NCBI RefSeq assembly: GCF_040954835.1
Contig: NC_090697.1
Coordinates: 4,104,501-4,168,500 of the forward strand
From: Lepisosteus oculatus
Lineage: Eukaryota; Chordata; Actinopteri; Semionotiformes; Lepisosteidae
Direction of reading: 5' to 3'
DNA: 64,000 nucleotides
Under the pieces are notes generated by a model. The model was given only the letters and a program-made list of their open reading frames with translations, was not told where the DNA came from and did no database searches. Positions 34,655 through 45,737 of this stretch are shown here, one piece after another. A program made the translations under genes and the position numbers. The stretch's first letter is position 1, and every line of letters starts with the position of its first letter.

Positions 34655-34804
34655 AGAGAGGAGCACATTTAAAGTCAGTGGACCAAAAAGCATGACCATC
34701 GACAGTGATTTTATTATAAATACAGCTACTGACATCTCTTCAACAACTTGAAATGTGGAGCATTTTCTGAATAACCACTTTTAATGATTTTTCAATTCAA
34801 TGAA

Positions 34805-35839
34805 ATGGACTTCAATGAACATCAAGAAAATCGGACAATACAGTACTGTTTCCATTCTGGCAATACATCATGCTTAAAAAAGGTCCGACCTACAGCAGTT
34901 AATGTCATCCTGTACTTTTTTCTGCTCGCAGTTGTATTTCTGACAGTGTGTGGAAATTTGTTGGTGATCATTTCTATCTCTCACTTCAAACAGCTCCACA
35001 CACCAACCAACCTCCTTGTGCTCTCCTTGGCTGTTGCAGACTTTCTAATAGGAGTGACTGTGATGCCTTTTACAATGATTCAATCAGTAGAATCTTGCTG
35101 GTATTTTGGAGATACGTTCTGTACTCTGTATTCCGTATTAATTCTCTTGCTTACCTCTGTTTCTGTTAGTAGCTTAGTATTCATTGCTATTGACCGTTTC
35201 TTTGCTGTGTGTGACCCTCTGCTTTACTCTACTAAAATAACTGTAAATGTTATATATTTAGTCATATCACTTAGCTGGTTCTTATCACTATTGTATGCAC
35301 TCTCAATTATTTATTCCAAAGGAAATATTGATGGTGATGAAGCCTTAGATACCTGCCAGGGAGATTGCCTGTTTACATTTAATGCAACCTGGGGACTAAT
35401 TGATCTTGTGATGACATTTCTTTTGCCTAGTACTTTCATGATAACTCTTTATGCTAAAATTTTCATTGTTGCAAAAAGGCACGCAAGAGTAATCAGTTCT
35501 GCTTCAGCGCAAGTTACTTCTGGAGATAGAAGCAAAAGTAAAACATCAAATATATCAGAAAGAAAAGCTGCAAAAACCTTAGGACTTGTACTATTAGTTT
35601 TTCTTCTTTGCTGGATACCATACCATTTATGCACGATCATTGACTCATACATTAATTTTTCTGTGCCTTCAGATGTTATTAATACTCTTGCGTGGCTTGT
35701 ATACATTAACTCTTCCATAAATCCTCTCATTTATGCTTTGTTTTATCCCTGGTTTCAGAAGTCAGTGAAACTAATAATAACATTTAGAATATGTTATACT
35801 GCATCTTCATTGATTAATTTGTATCCAGAAAATGTTTAA
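34805..35839 (+). CDS. Trace amine-associated receptor TAAR-5 of this array (clade III type, Ile3.32/Asp5.42, DRF motif)
   Basis: Intact single-exon GPCR of 344 aa. Landmarks: N-glycosylation site N20-T-S, N51 (1.50), D79 (2.50), C106 (3.25), ECL2 cysteines C184 and C188, P208 (5.50), CWIP at 269-272, full TAAR fingerprint at 302-317. Ile113 occupies 3.32 and Asp200 occupies 5.42. The DRY motif is DRF (130-132), a conservative change tolerated in some GPCRs. The preferred start, 34805, has G at -3 and G at +4 and gives MDFNEH, like the other family starts. An upstream in-frame ATG at 34784 has a weak context and would add seven residues. A polyadenylation signal AATAAA follows at 35857-35862. 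Confidence 0.94.
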   Translation: MDFNEHQENRTIQYCFHSGNTSCLKKVRPTAVNVILYFFLLAVVFLTVCGNLLVIISISHFKQLHTPTNLLVLSLAVADFLIGVTVMPFTMIQSVESCWYFGDTFCTLYSVLILLLTSVSVSSLVFIAIDRFFAVCDPLLYSTKITVNVIYLVISLSWFLSLLYALSIIYSKGNIDGDEALDTCQGDCLFTFNATWGLIDLVMTFLLPSTFMITLYAKIFIVAKRHARVISSASAQVTSGDRSKSKTSNISERKAAKTLGLVLLVFLLCWIPYHLCTIIDSYINFSVPSDVINTLAWLVYINSSINPLIYALFYPWFQKSVKLIITFRICYTASSLINLYPENV

Positions 35840-35856
35840 AATTAATTTGACATCTT

Positions 35857-35862
35857 AATAAA
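35857..35862 (+). promoter_or_regulatory. Polyadenylation signal of TAAR-5
   Basis: AATAAA 18 bp after the stop codon, in an AT-rich context. It is the nearest canonical signal; use is inferred. Confidence 0.4.
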
Positions 35863-35869
35863 CATTAAG

Positions 35870-37035
35870 ATGCTTTAAAATATAACAAATATGAATGGGA
35901 AACAAAAGTTTGTTTCTGCTTTAATGACTATGTATACTGATTAAATAAACGGAACAGTTAACTTTTAGATGCAAGTTTCTGTTTTCCATGTTGTTTCATG
36001 GGTTAGATTTGTATAGGATTTGTGGGTAATCTTATCAATCTGGGCTACTAAATTAAAAGTTTTAAAGTTATATTTTTAATATGATTTGTAATTTGTTCAT
36101 GTGTAAAACTTAATTTGACTGACAGTAAATGGAATGACAGAAATTCCTTTCAGTTGGGTTCCAAACAATCAAATTATAATTAATTGTGATCGTATTTAAA
36201 AAAGTAAATGCATCTGGATAAAGTGAACACCTCTCAGTGAGTCACTATTAACTATCATACTCCACTTTTGGAAATTGTACATCCTTAGAGACATACTTAC
36301 ATTACAATGTATTTTGTTTTATCTCAATTTCACATTTTTTGGGCAAAAGATTGATGGTCAAGGAGTCAAGATAAACAAAGGCTGAGTAATTGAGAATCAT
36401 TAGCCATTAATGGAAAAAATACTTTTGTTTGTGTTCTTGTAAGTTTTTAATATTTTATGATAACTTAAAAAGACTTTTTAAATACTAAGGCTAAATAAAA
36501 TCACCCATAATCCCAAACCTCTTTTGATAAGTCAATATATTTTATATATATATATATTGAAAGCTGTAAGTAATTAAAGTGAGGCAATGTTAGACATTTT
36601 TCATCATAAATTTGATTTAGTTCTGTGACTTTTTAAAATCCAGGTAATTAAATGTACTTGTTATTTCATTTGGTCACTCTAATAAACGTTCCCTTTAATA
36701 TTTTTATATTAAAAAACACATTTACATGAATAACAACTGCCTTCAATTTTATTTGCTTTTATTTACACTGACTTTAACATTTGTGAAGGTTTAACCATGC
36801 ATTGGTACATTTGTATAAAAGCATATTGAAAACAAAAAAGGTGCAGAAAATTTAAAGTATGTCATTTTGTTTCTGGTGGGGGTGGTGCTGGTACGAATTA
36901 TTAGTTATTAGTGTTTGGTTCAAAAGTGAAAATATAGTTTGCGTCATGAACCACTCGGTTACTTACTGTGGTTTTTTTGGGAAAGTTTTGACATGCTGGT
37001 TCTGATTATATTAAGTTTATATACTTATATACTTA
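35870..37035. other. AT-rich intergenic DNA
   Basis: No gene recognised. A short TA run lies near 36540-36560. Confidence 0.4.
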
Positions 37036-37728
37036 TAATGTTTTATAAACATTTATAAAAAGTTTTAATGTTTTAACCTTTTCTGTGAATACTTGCACTC
37101 GTTATCACTGTAAAAGCCGTGTATTTTTTATAATCCTGTTAATAGGGAATATAATATGGAACCGCCTATCTAAAGAAAATAATTACAATGTTAATTTAAG
37201 GATCTAAATATTTTTATATGGCTTAGAGTACTTCCATTGTAGACTTTCTTTGTAAGCATCTGCATCACTTTTACTCATTCACTCATGATTACTTGGACAC
37301 ATTTTGCCTGCCCTTTTCAGCTATAGCTTAAGTTAACGTAAGTTGATGAGCGGCATGTTGCCATAATGGCTTTGGTATGTGACTTGCATGCTGGAAAAGA
37401 GTTTTCCTTTATTACAACATATTACAATATGTTCAAAGTTAGATGATTTGTCTTCCTTGCATAACAATCCTGACATTCTCATCCAAAGGTTTGTTTTTTA
37501 TTTCAAAACCTTGGCTGGTATGCCTCACAGACTCATTCATAGAGTAATCCAAACAAAAGATCTTCAGGGCGCACTGTGATCTTGACATGCAGGTGTGAAG
37601 CAGAGTTAACGGCTTCAGTTTTAAAAGGTTATTAATAATATCTTCCATATTGCATTAACATTGGAACATTCTTACAAGTGTAAAAAGAGGTGATACACAA
37701 TGTGTCCCCTCTATAACTCTTCAGTTTA

Positions 37729-38339
37729 TGGCCAGCAGCCATATCACCCTGCAACTCACAACTGGCAACCCACTGAAGCTAAGCAGGTGTGAGCCTGGTC
37801 AGTACCTGGATGGGAGACCACCTGGGAAAAACTTTGAGATTGCTGCTGGAAGAGGTGAAAGTGGGGCCAGCAGGGGGCACTCACCCTACGGTCCATGTGG
37901 GTCATAATGCCCCAGTATAGTGATGGGGACACTATACTGTAAACAGGCGCTGTCTCATCTTCGGATGAGACGTAAAACATTGGAACATTCTTACAAGTGT
38001 CACAGAGGATCCTGACCCTCTGTGGTCATTAAAAATCCCAGGGCATTTCTCGAAAAGAGTAACCCCGGTGTAACCCCGGTGTCCTGGCCAAATTTCCCAT
38101 TGGCCCTTACCAATCATGGCCTCCTAATAATCCCCATCTATGAATTGGCTTCATTACTCTGCTCACACTACACTTTGTGTGGTTAGCGTTCTGACACACT
38201 ATGGCTGCTGTTGCATCATCCACGTGGATGCTGCACATTGGTGGTGGTGGAGGGGAGTCCCCATTACCTGTAAGGCGCTTTGAGTGGAGTGTCCACAAAA
38301 GCGCTATATAAGTGTAAGTAATTATTAATTATTATTATT
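37729..38339 (+). repeat. Full-length 5S rRNA-derived SINE
   Basis: The head (about 37735-37830) matches 5S rRNA: GCCATATCACCCTGCAAC, GAAGCTAAGCAGG at 37775-37787 (box A region) and GGATGGGAGACCACCTGGGA at 37808 (box C). The body and tail follow, ending in an (ATT)n run. AGTTTA at 37723-37728 and 38340-38345 is the target-site duplication, and comparison with the minus-strand copy at 51121-51190 confirms the empty site. Similar heads define the SINE3 class. Bases 37976-38000 are foreign to the family. Confidence 0.85.
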
Positions 38340-38600
38340 AGTTTACAGAAAAATTCCCCCAGAGCCACACAACATTGTCCAACATTGCCCTTCTGTCTGA
38401 TTTCCAGGGAGTACCCCTCTTACAAATGGGAACAGCGCATCAGTCCTTGACTATGGTAAAACAGTACATACGATGTCTGTTGCAGTGTCACCGTTCACTT
38501 TTCTGTAACCTGTACAGAACCATGACATCTCATCAATGTTTGGTACCAATAAACAGGGGGGCTTCATAGACTTCCTTCTTTGAACTCAACTGCGCTCTAG

Positions 38601-39850
38601 TAAATAATGTGCAGGTGTCATGTCTGAATGACTATCTCCCGGTAGTACTGGTACCTGCCTCAGTAGTCATGAAGTGATGGGACACTTCAAATTGGACCCC
38701 CTGCAGTTTGCTTATAGGAATAATAAGTCAGTGTACGATGCTGTCTCACTGGCCCTTCACACCACTCTTGAGCACCTGGACAAGAGGAACACCTATGCCA
38801 GGATGTTATCTATTGACTTCAGCTCAGCCTTCAACACAATTGTGAAAGGCAGGCTGGTGGTCAAAGTCAGTGGTGGAAACAAAACCTCATCCCCTATGAT
38901 CCTAAACACAGGGTCCACCCAGGGCTGCTGCCTGGGCCCACGGCTGTATTCTCTGTTTACATGTGACTGTGTGGCTAAATTAACAGAAACCGCATCATCA
39001 AGTTCGCCGATGACACCACAGTAATCGGTCTTATCAGCAACATGATGAAACCACCTACAGGAGCGAGGTAGCAGAGCTGGTGGAGTGGTGCTACAACGAC
39101 AACCTCACACTTAACATCCGCGAAATAAAAGAGATTATTGTGGAGGAGGCACGGAGGATGTCACACACCCATCATCATTCACGGGGCTCCAGTCAAAACT
39201 GCCAGCACCTCCAGATCACTGAGAGGCTGAGCTGGTCAGAGAACACTGCTGCCATCCTCACCGAAGCCCACCAGCGTCTTCACTTGCTGAGACAGTTAAG
39301 GAAGTGGGGGATAAGCAAGACTCACCAATTTTTACAGTAATACCACTGAGAGTGTCCTGGCCGGTGGTATTACAGTGTGCTATGGTGGAGCCACAGTACA
39401 GGACAGAAAAGCCATACATAGGGTTAAGAGGTCTGCGCAGAAAATAACTGGGCTACCCTCCATCGACTGGATATATCTCGACCGCTGCCACATCCGGGCT
39501 CGAGCTATATTTTGGTACCCAATTCACCTTGGCCATGATCTATTTTCACCCCTGGGTTATGGTAAGAGGTATCGCAGTATCAGAAAAATGACCAATAGAT
39601 TCAAAAACAGTTTCTTCCCCCAAGCAGTCCGTATCATAAACAGCTCAAATTAGCACCTGGATTTTAATGCACTGCACTGTTTGCACTTTGTCCTGTCTTG
39701 GCTCTATTATAACATCTTTTGTCTAAATTTATTGTCCATGTCTGTTTGTCATTTGTGCCTAGTTTTCTCTATTGTTACTGGGTACAGCTGAATGAGTAAG
39801 CATTCCAATACACTTGTTGTATATGGCAAATAAAAAATCTTGAATCTTGA
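38601..39850 (+). mobile_element. 5'-truncated L2/Rex-type LINE
   Basis: RT pieces in order: LDPLQFAYRNNKSVYDAVSL and [19 protein letters not shown] near 38690-38850, a QGCCLGPRLYSLFTCDC block near 38930, then in another frame KFADDTTVIGLI near 39000 with the catalytic FADD box kept. The C-terminal region at 39375-39650 reads RKAIHRVKRSAQKITGLPS and KRYRSIRKMTNRFKNSFFPQ. Frameshifts and small deletions break it. The tail is repeated AATCTTG. Confidence 0.8.
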
Positions 39851-40085
39851 ATCTATTAATAAAACAGAGGGTCCTCCAGAAAATTTAACTAATGCATGAT
39901 TTCTTCTTCTGTTTCATCTAAAAGAGTGGAATACAAAGTCAAATCAGGATTTCAGATATTAATAAGTGAGTGCTTTTGATAATGTACACTAGACAGTGTA
40001 CATTAATAAACAATAGAGTCGCTGTCTCAGTTAAAGGTGTTACACGTCTGTCTTCACTGTTATGGTACAGTTTCAACATATTAAT

Positions 40086-40400
40086 AAGGTCTTCTGTGGT
40101 TTCTGGCAATTATAAAAATAACCCTTCTTCCCTCTTTTGCCTTTGTTTAACTGAAAGAAATCAGTGAAAAATCCTTAATTACAAAACTATCACATATAAT
40201 AATTCATCCAGATACACAGACTCATGCCGGAGACAATTTTTCCAGAAACAACCTTACAGAGTAACTCTTTGGACTGCGCAGTAGTGTACAGTACAATAAG
40301 AAATATATTTTATTTATTTATTTCTAGAGTAATTACATTTGTAGTGGCAAGGCTTATTAATAATACAGGAATTAAGTTGCTGATCCCTTGCCAGTTCCTC
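40086..40400. other. Intergenic DNA, nothing recognised
   Basis: No gene or known repeat recognised. Confidence 0.3.
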
Positions 40401-41655
40401 TCTCCCTCATCTCAGTGGTGCTGAACACAGAGAGGCCATTCCATTAGGTTCAGATTTAAGGTGCTTTTCTATCTGATAGAGTTTCCTGATAAGGAACAAC
40501 TCCCAAGGCTGAGATTCTCCAGCCACCCTAATGAATGGTCATCTCTGGTGCCTTACTGTCTGGGAGATTCCGTAGGAGAGACTCATCCCAGGTTGTTTAT
40601 ATCCCTAATGTCGGAGAACATTGTTACTTATCCTCCACCTTGATCAGCCAATCAAGAACTGGTAGGGCAGGGTAACCCCATGTGGGTCTCAAATGCCCGC
40701 AGGACTTTCAACAAATGAATGACCGTAGTTCCTCCAGATAAAACAGGCAGCACAGGGCCCAGAAGGTGCCCCTCCAGGACATTCTCAGACTCATCTCGGA
40801 CAATCACGTGACGGCCCAGTGTGTCCGAGTGCCAGGATTTTAATTTGTTCTAAGAGTCGAGACCGAAGGTCACCCACTCGAACCAAAGGATCTGCCTGAG
40901 GTTAGCCCAGCAGCAAGCCTCGTGAACCGCCGGTACTCCACTGCGAACACTCGCCTGATCACCGAGTGAACTATGGTCGGAATTGTAGACAGCTGAATCT
41001 CAGGATTCAGGACTAGCGCTACATCGGGAACGAACCAGTCTTCTTCCCATCTAAAGAGTGTGACTTGCTTGGACCTGCAGTCACTTTTCATGTGCACAAT
41101 CTCTGCTAGTGCAGCCAGGACTAACTAGCCAGTCTTCAGAGAGTCACTGCTAGTGCGCTGCAGCAGGAGTATCTCCTTCCTTCTCCCACACCTCACGCCG
41201 AACCAGGACTGCCTGGCACCAGGCCAGAGGCCGCAGATTGGACGCAGCAACAGCCTGTTTCTGTTTCTTTGTGTCTGCGGGAGATATGAATCCACAGAGA
41301 TTGGATGAATATTCAACATTCTGCATTACAGCTCGAGAATTCAATTGTTATCTCAACCCCAGTTGATATCAATTTAATTCCTATGAGTGATGTACTTGCT
41401 TTGGAGTATCTAGTGTAGAAGTTGTAATCAAAGCTCATTAACGAAACGGTATAAATGAATGTTATACTGAATCTATGTCTCTCTTGGTTTGTAACTCTTC
41501 ATGATTGAAAATATACCTTTTGTATTCTGCTAACCCTCACTGTGTTTATCTAAATCTATCCTTATGTTTATATGCACATTGAATATATTAATAAATGTAT
41601 TGTCGTGTATTAATATCCATGTGTGTGCGTTGCTGAATTATTCCACAAGGTCAGT
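40400..41655 (+). other. GC-richer block, possible old LTR-type remnant
   Basis: Moderately GC-rich from about 40400 to 41330, then AT-rich with an AATAAATG signal near 41590 and a TTCCACA end near 41650. The layout, a GC-rich part followed by a polyadenylation signal close to a CA end, is LTR-like. I found no start, no terminal inversion and no target-site duplication, so this is only a suggestion. Confidence 0.2.
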
Positions 41656-44600
41656 TTTCTAATAGCCATCAAAGAATCAATTTGTGACTTACTGCTACAA
41701 TTAATAATTGTCCAAGTAAATACACAAAACACCTACTCATTAATAGTCTACCCAGCAAGATAATAACTTTGAGACCTTGTATTATTTAATGTTTTGCAGA
41801 TATTCTAGTCATTAGACCAGAACTGTTAAATATGTTAGGCAGAAGATATTTAAATTTACCCCACAGATTGTATAAAAGCAAGTTTACATGGTATTTTAGG
41901 AGGATATTTTCTAGATGGATGTTTACATTCAGTCTGGGCAGTGTTACAACACACAGGCTGCAGGTAACAACAGAAGAATAGGAGGCTTCAACCCAAGTGG
42001 AAAGGCTGTGATGCAGTCATGTCCTGTAGGCAGCTGTTGGGGTTTACAGGCTGAAACCCAAGTATATGAGCCCAAGGATCTTTGTATGTTTTCGGTGTGG
42101 ATCATAACTTGCTGAGGGCAGCCAAAGGCACTATGATGGGAGTGAGTACTGACTTAGTATCTAGTGGAGAAGGCTGCTAGACGCTGTCTTAAAGTATTGT
42201 CAGGACGCCACTGGAATACTGAATTTACTATGGTGTTCAGGTGACTTTTGGAAGCAGATTCCCTGTCAGGAACTAGAATGTGAGTAGAGACTTAGAAGTA
42301 AGAGTCAGGTCTGTTTACTTACACAGTGGAACTGTGCAGCAGGCTGAACTTCCACAGGAACACAGTAACGGAGCGGTTTCTCAGTGGCATCTGGGGAATA
42401 AAAAATAAATCTGGGGTCAACTGAGTATTGAGACTTACAGAGGACTGTCATCATTCAAGGGCTATGAGCTGCCGCCGGCCCAGGTTTAACAGTGCCTCCT
42501 CCTTAACAAGTGTCCTCTGGGTGCCAGATGAGGACTTTAGGGAAACGGGGGTACATCAGAATGCTGGATCAATCAATAGACCCAACAGGTATTGCCCATC
42601 CAGGACTGCAACCATCCCCTTCCATTGTCACCTATTTGAATTTGAACAACACTAATATGTCCCAAAAAACAACCATATTAAATAGATTAAATAGCAGGAA
42701 GAGTAAATCATTAAATCATAGTTAGAAAAACATATTTAATTAACACCAGAACATACAGTTGCTGACAATGAATTATTTACTCAAAATGTTACTTCTAATG
42801 GGTTCTGACTATTACCGTTTATTGAGTATTTTCCTAATTCATAAGCCTTAATATGGAGAGAAGCTCAGGTACTCTGGAAAAATAGTCCTTTTAACAGCGA
42901 AAAAGATCTGTCACACTTTTGTTGGTTTGACAGTGTCTTCTGCTTGGAGTTTGGGTTACTCTGCAATGCACAGAAAGCCCGTAAATTGTGATCAGTAGGT
43001 TCATTGATGACCTGGTCATTTTTGTCACAATAATCCTCATATTTTCTTGTATGAAATACAATCATTTCAGGCATTAGTACTAGAGTATATGTTTTGAGAT
43101 TTTCCTAAATGCCATGAACTTTTCTTCAATTCTTGGATGAAACTTGAGAGTTTTGTTTCCCAGTGTATTCTTCACAGCATTTATCTTTTGGTTGGATCCT
43201 TCAGTACTTCATTGCCATGGACATTGCCTCGTATAAATGAAACAGAAGCCAGTTTAATAAGTATAATTGAATAGAGCTATATGCAGAACTCTTGGAAAAT
43301 TGGTTTTCTGCTAATTTCAGACAAAATCAAGAGAAATTCATTAATAAAAATGTAACTCATGAAGGTGGTTGCGAATTTCATTCTTGATGGAGAGTCCATC
43401 ATCAAGAACCCAGAACAGAATTTTCCTTTCTAATTTCATTCAGTGCCCTTCATTATCTTGAGGCGTCATTCCGGGCGACAGTTACCATATATCCAGTTTT
43501 TCAGTTTTCAGGCCATAGATGCAGTGTGGTATTCTGGACAGTGAATGTATGCACAATCTTGTTGTTCTGGGTTCTAAATTGTGATATTTTGTTTTGTATT
43601 TTTCGATTGCAGAAAGGTGATTAAACTGGATGGGGCTGTTTAGTCAGGAGTGGTGAGGCAGACCGTGTTTATGATGCATTTTACAGCCCTTTCCACAAAA
43701 ACGCAGATTCTTGAAAGGCCTTCTCAATGGCATTTAAGGCTGCCCTTCTACCTCAGCCCACGTGCTTTTGTCACAGTGGCCTCTGTGCGAAATCATTGGT
43801 AGGAGCTTCCAGACATCACTCTCCTGCTCCAGCTGTCATTAGTAACAACATTGTTTGATGAAGGACTTGGAGAAACTCCTGTAGATGGAAGATGCTTTAA
43901 CTGTGGAGAAACAGCTTCCAGGTATATCCTGACAAAATGAAATCTTAGCATGGCATGGAATCTAAAAAACTGGAGATCTCATTCTGCTGCAGCCTTCTCC
44001 TTCAAAATAGTCAGTGTGATATTCTTCACAGGACTGAAGTGATCTTTACGTGCTTTACTGTGATGATACTGCTCTTCAGGTTCTTGGGAATTCCATGATA
44101 AGGATAAGGGGATAGAAATTCAAACTTTTTAGCAGGAGCTTTTAAACACTGTGCAAGTGTTAAAATGCTCCTGTTGATGTTGACACCTAAAACAAGCACA
44201 GTTGAATCAAGTGTAGCTGAAGGTTAGAAAGGTTAACAAAATTCAGCTTCTTAGTATATCCAGGTAATTTTCAACATTAACAACAATATTTTTGTCTATT
44301 TAGTTCTATTGATTCCATTTAAATCTTATAAGCTACAATATAATGTCCATGTGGAAACGCATCTACAGAGAAAGGATTCAGACAATTAAAAGTTTGTTTA
44401 AGATGAAAAGTGTATTGATCTAACAAAAGTGATTATGAATTGCAAAGATGTGGATTTAAAACACATTTTAGCCAGAGCCTTTTTGGATTTATATTATGAT
44501 CACATTTTTTTGTTACATATAATAATAATTATTACTAATATTTAAATTATTTTTTTATTTAATGCATAATTGTTATTAATTCAACAGATAACTGATTGTA

Positions 44601-44869
44601 CTTATAATAAATGAGTTCTTTCTATTTAAGATCCCTTTAGTCAGAAGATGCTATTGCAGCCTTCGGCTGCAAGGTGTTTGCTCTTTCAGATTTTGCCCTA
44701 GATCTGTTTTTCTTTTAGATTAATTTTAAAGCTTCTGCAAGACAACCCAGTTATAGTGACAACACACATGTGTTGACTGTAATGACAGTGACTCAGATAA
44801 CCTAATTTATGAAACTTGGCATTTCTGAAAAATAGACAATTCTGTGTCAGGATTTAGACATTTCTTTCA
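41656..44869. other. Long intergenic stretch without a recognised gene
   Basis: No gene recognised. On the minus strand, about 43070-42870 has a 69-codon frame and the DNA to about 43950 has scattered peptide-like pieces, but no domain can be named. Confidence 0.3.
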
Positions 44870-44990
44870 TCCACTTTTTAACTACTATTTCCAATAGAGG
44901 GTCGCAGAGGAACTGAAGCCTATCCTGTTCAGAAATGGGCAGAAGACAGGATACACCCAGTACAAGATACCAGTCCATTGCATTAAAAAC
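44870..44990 (+). repeat. Short copy of a common fish interspersed repeat
   Basis: Contains AGAGGGTCGCAGAGGAACTG, AGCCTATCCTG, ACAGGATACACCCAGTACA and CCAGTCCATTGCA, matching the widespread family with a GGGTCGCGGGG...GCCTATCC...GTACACCCTGG...CCAGTCCATCGCA core. Diverged and truncated. Confidence 0.55.
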
Positions 44991-45523
44991 ACTTAATCAT
45001 CATCCAGTCCTTGTACTTTACATTTTAAAGAACATACTTCAAAGTGTGAGAAGCTTATTTTCTTGAGTATATAGTATTTAACACTATTGTAACTTAACAC
45101 AAATGCAACCAATGTTATCAATCGTATGTTAATTACAAGATAAGATCTGGAATTGTGTAAGCTAATTTTAATTCTTTAACATTTTTCATCAATAATTAGC
45201 TTGATGTCTTTATCATTTTTATTGTATTGTGTTTTTATTGTATTCTGTTTGAATAGATCTTTTTTTTTAATCAACTCTCATTTCAATTTGATTTGGTTTG
45301 CAAAAAGGTTAAAAGGATCTTTGCCACCTGTAGAAAACAGTTTCTTATGCCTCTTTACATTCCCTAGTCTTTTTTACAATCCAGTAGGGAGCTGCAATCA
45401 TCCTGCTGTTATTGTCAGGTGCTTGTTGTTGTTGGTGCTGGCAGTGGTTGGGGGGGTCGAGTTCTCAACACATAGTGAATAACTCCCGGTACAATAGACT
45501 CACAATAGACCCAATGAGGTGTA

Positions 45524-45576
45524 ATCAACACCTGCTTCTAGCAGGAGAGCCCAGTAGGTGTACAACATATATAAAT
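45524..45576 (+). promoter_or_regulatory. Putative core promoter of TAAR-6 with TATA box
   Basis: ATCAACACCTGC at 45524, AGCAGGAG at 45540, GTAGGTG and TATATAAAT at 45568-45576, then CTTCAGCATT. Same order and the same 44-bp spacing as in TAAR-3. The box is 170 bp before the first ATG. Confidence 0.6.
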
Positions 45577-45737
45577 TGAAGACCTTCAGCATTTTTACTT
45601 TAAGAAATAAAGCACTCTGTAGTGACTGATTTGATTATCTAAAAGTATATGAATTTATTTATTTGCATATGTGAGTATTCTTTTTCGAATCTCAATTTTG
45701 AACTATCTGTAGACTTTTCTGTCACCAAGTTATTTTA

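Larger units (their letters stand above)
37040..40085 (+). repeat. Old dispersed repeat copy, split by a SINE and a LINE
   Basis: Three pieces, 37040-37728, 38340-38600 and about 39850-40085, align in order with other copies. The first matches 11470-11640 and, inverted, 60040-60300; the first end, second and third match the minus strand of 50490-51260. The SINE at 37729-38339 and the LINE at about 38601-39850 were therefore inserted later. The repeat encodes nothing I recognise. Confidence 0.55.

Noticed and set aside
42865-43950. A decayed host gene on the minus strand
   Set aside because: Scattered peptide-like pieces are present, but no domain, exon structure or family can be named.
44654-44672. 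Short hairpin TTGCAGCC-TTC-GGCTGCAA
   Set aside because: An 8-bp stem with a 3-base loop is expected by chance in 64 kb, and rho-independent terminators do not apply in a vertebrate.
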